Assembly: GCA_016719855.1 (NCBI GenBank)
Contig: JADJYH010000043.1
Location: forward strand, 1-58,112
Length of the DNA stretch: 58,112 bases
Origin: Saprospiraceae bacterium
GTDB taxonomy: Bacteria; Bacteroidota; Bacteroidia; Chitinophagales; Saprospiraceae
Reading direction: 5' to 3'
Shown here: positions 56,847 through 58,112 of the stretch, piece by piece
Numbering within the stretch: position 1 is the stretch's first letter
Layout of the letters: every line of letters begins with the position of its first letter
Made by a program: the position numbers and the translations under genes
Notes under the pieces: model-generated
Told to the model about the DNA's origin: nothing
Database searches by the model: none
What the model saw: the letters and a program-made list of their open reading frames with translations, nothing else

Positions 56847-58073
56847 ATGAACAGCAAACAACTATTCGAGATTGCATTAGGCGCCATACAACCATGGTTC
56901 ATTGAAAAAATCGAGTTCATGGAGGGCGAGGACAAGGCCAAGGAACTCCACCTGCACCTCGACTTCCCCAAAGGCAGCACCTTCAAGGATGAAAGCGGTA
57001 TAGGCTGTAAGGCCTATGACACGAAGCTTCACACGTGGCGCCACCTCAACTTCTTCGAGCACCGCTGCTACCTCCACGCCTTTGTGCCCCGCATAACGAC
57101 CTCGAACGGCGAGGTCAAAACGGTGCAGGTTCCCTGGGCGAGGCGAAACACGGGCTTTACGCTGCTGTTCGAGGCCTACGCCATGTCGCTCATAGAACTG
57201 GAAATGCCCGTGAGCAACGTGGCCAGGCTGCTGGGGGAAAACGACCAGCGCATCTGGAACATCTTCCACCACCATGTTGGCAAGGCCAGGGCGGGCACCA
57301 CCTATGGCGGCATCACCAACGTGGGGCTGGACGAGACCAGCACCAAGAAGAGTACAAAGTACGTCACCATCGGCGTTGACCTCGACCAGCGCAGGGTCTT
57401 TGAGGTCGCCGAGGGAAAGGACGGCAAGGCGGTGGGGCAGCTAGGCGACTTCCTGGAGCGGCACGGAAGCCCCAAATCGGAGGTGCGGCACCTGTCCATC
57501 GACATGTCGCCCGCCTTTATATGCGGCTGCATGGACACCTTCGAGAACGGCAGGATTACCTTTGACCGCTTCCACGTGACCAAGGTGGTGGGCGATGCGA
57601 TGGACAAGCTGCGCAAGCTGGAACGGGCCGAGTGCGAACTGCTCAAGGGCCACAAGTACACACTGCTGAAAAACCCCATGAAGCTCAGCGGCAAGAAGAT
57701 GGACCAGCTCTTCGACCTGCTCGAACTGTACCCGAAGATAGGCGAAGGCTACCGGCTCAAAGAACTTTTGAAGGAATTCTGGGACTTTGACGACCCCAAA
57801 CTGGCCGAGGAGTTCCTCAAGGACTGGTGCAGAAAGTGCGACGAAAGCGGCATATTCCCCTTTCAGGATGCGGCCAAGACCATCCGGGCGCACTGGTCCG
57901 GCATAATCAACTACACGATGTCCAAGATTTCAAACGGCATACTCGAAGGAATCAACTCAAAGGTGCAACTCGCAAGAAAGCGGGCAAGGGGCTTCAGAAA
58001 CACGCAGAACTTCATCAGCATGATTTTGTTCTTGTGCGGCAAGCTCGAATTTCAACCATTATATGCCAAATAA
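56847..58073 (+). CDS. ISL3-family transposase
   Basis: The protein is 408 residues, intact. The N-terminal region (YDTKLHTWRHLNFFEHRCYL, HAFVPRI) corresponds to the zinc-finger-like part of ISL3 transposases, although the usual Cys residues are few. A DDE core follows: ITNVGLDETSTKKSTKYVTI, HLSIDMSPAFICGCMDTFEN, ITFDRFHVTKVV and the Glu in ISNGILEGINSKVQLARKRA. It starts 63 bp inside the left end. Its high-GC codon use contrasts with the AT-rich DNA it has entered. Confidence 0.93.
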   Translation: MNSKQLFEIALGAIQPWFIEKIEFMEGEDKAKELHLHLDFPKGSTFKDESGIGCKAYDTKLHTWRHLNFFEHRCYLHAFVPRITTSNGEVKTVQVPWARRNTGFTLLFEAYAMSLIELEMPVSNVARLLGENDQRIWNIFHHHVGKARAGTTYGGITNVGLDETSTKKSTKYVTIGVDLDQRRVFEVAEGKDGKAVGQLGDFLERHGSPKSEVRHLSIDMSPAFICGCMDTFENGRITFDRFHVTKVVGDAMDKLRKLERAECELLKGHKYTLLKNPMKLSGKKMDQLFDLLELYPKIGEGYRLKELLKEFWDFDDPKLAEEFLKDWCRKCDESGIFPFQDAAKTIRAHWSGIINYTMSKISNGILEGINSKVQLARKRARGFRNTQNFISMILFLCGKLEFQPLYAK

Positions 58074-58079
58074 TGCATG

Positions 58080-58110
58080 TCAGCTTACCCACACGAAGTC
58101 ACGAAGAACC
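58080..58110. repeat. Right terminal inverted repeat of the IS
   Basis: TTACCCACACGAAGTCACGA then AGAACC, complementary to the left end. Confidence 0.9.
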
Positions 58111-58112
58111 AA

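Larger units (their letters stand above)
56784..58110. mobile_element. Complete ISL3-family insertion sequence
   Basis: Terminal inverted repeats GGTTCTTCGTGACTTC (56784-) and GAAGTCACGAAGAACC (-58110) match over about 25 bp with one mismatch (TGTGGGTAA continues). The single gene inside is an ISL3-type transposase. Length is 1327 bp, normal for the family. Only two bases of right flank are visible, so a target duplication cannot be checked. Confidence 0.9.

Overview
The window looks like a chromosomal segment of a Bacteroidota bacterium, most probably a Saprospiria-like environmental member. This inference rests on type IX secretion C-terminal sorting domains, a gliding-motility (CHU_C-type) C-terminal domain, PKD-repeat adhesins, an S46 dipeptidyl-peptidase, Bacteroidota-type -7 boxes (TAnnTTTG) and the lack of clear Shine-Dalgarno sequences. 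No tRNA or rRNA gene was recognised.

Layout. 1-5.5 kb: a heptaheme cytochrome/TPR gene cut by the window edge, a ParE-like toxin-antitoxin pair, a decayed PIN-toxin pair, a saccharopine-dehydrogenase-like enzyme, a decayed DUF6932-like gene and an M23 peptidase. 5.5-8.5 kb: a large FAD plus Fe-S oxidoreductase. 8.9-18 kb: an S24 repressor-like regulator and housekeeping genes (NAD(P)-binding protein, AarF/UbiB kinase, nadK, a BamA-like outer-membrane protein, lpxK, cystathionine beta-synthase/cysteine synthase). 18-27 kb: an HNH nuclease pair, a TonB-dependent receptor, a very large secreted PKD protein, an AhpD-like protein and a membrane-anchored MutS-like ATPase. 27-31.4 kb: accessory DNA with a caspase-like protease carrying an effector-associated-type C-terminus, lipoproteins, a broken REP-associated transposase and a 383-base stretch with no A. 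31.4-53 kb: secreted and envelope functions (S46, S9 and M1 peptidases, a reprolysin-like metalloprotease, a TlpA-like protein, UDP-glucose dehydrogenase, an RRM protein) and two ATP-grasp ligases separated by a four-helix-bundle gene. 52.7-56.7 kb: visibly AT-rich accessory genes flanked by repeats. 56.8-58.1 kb: a complete ISL3-type insertion sequence.

Two patterns run through the whole window. First, about twenty genes are broken in frame. Most breaks I resolved are cured by restoring one base in a short homopolymer, so much of this is probably sequence error rather than true decay. Second, many intergenic gaps hold short degenerate repeats (unit about 7-10 bp, a different unit at each locus). 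These are often arranged as inverted arms and often end within a few bases of a start codon. The most striking case encloses the four-helix-bundle gene in a 48-bp perfect inverted repeat, the same geometry as rRNA intervening sequences that carry this protein family. Other candidates for follow-up are the caspase-like protein whose expected catalytic His is Thr, and a MutS-like gene stopped in frame by a 20-bp palindrome.
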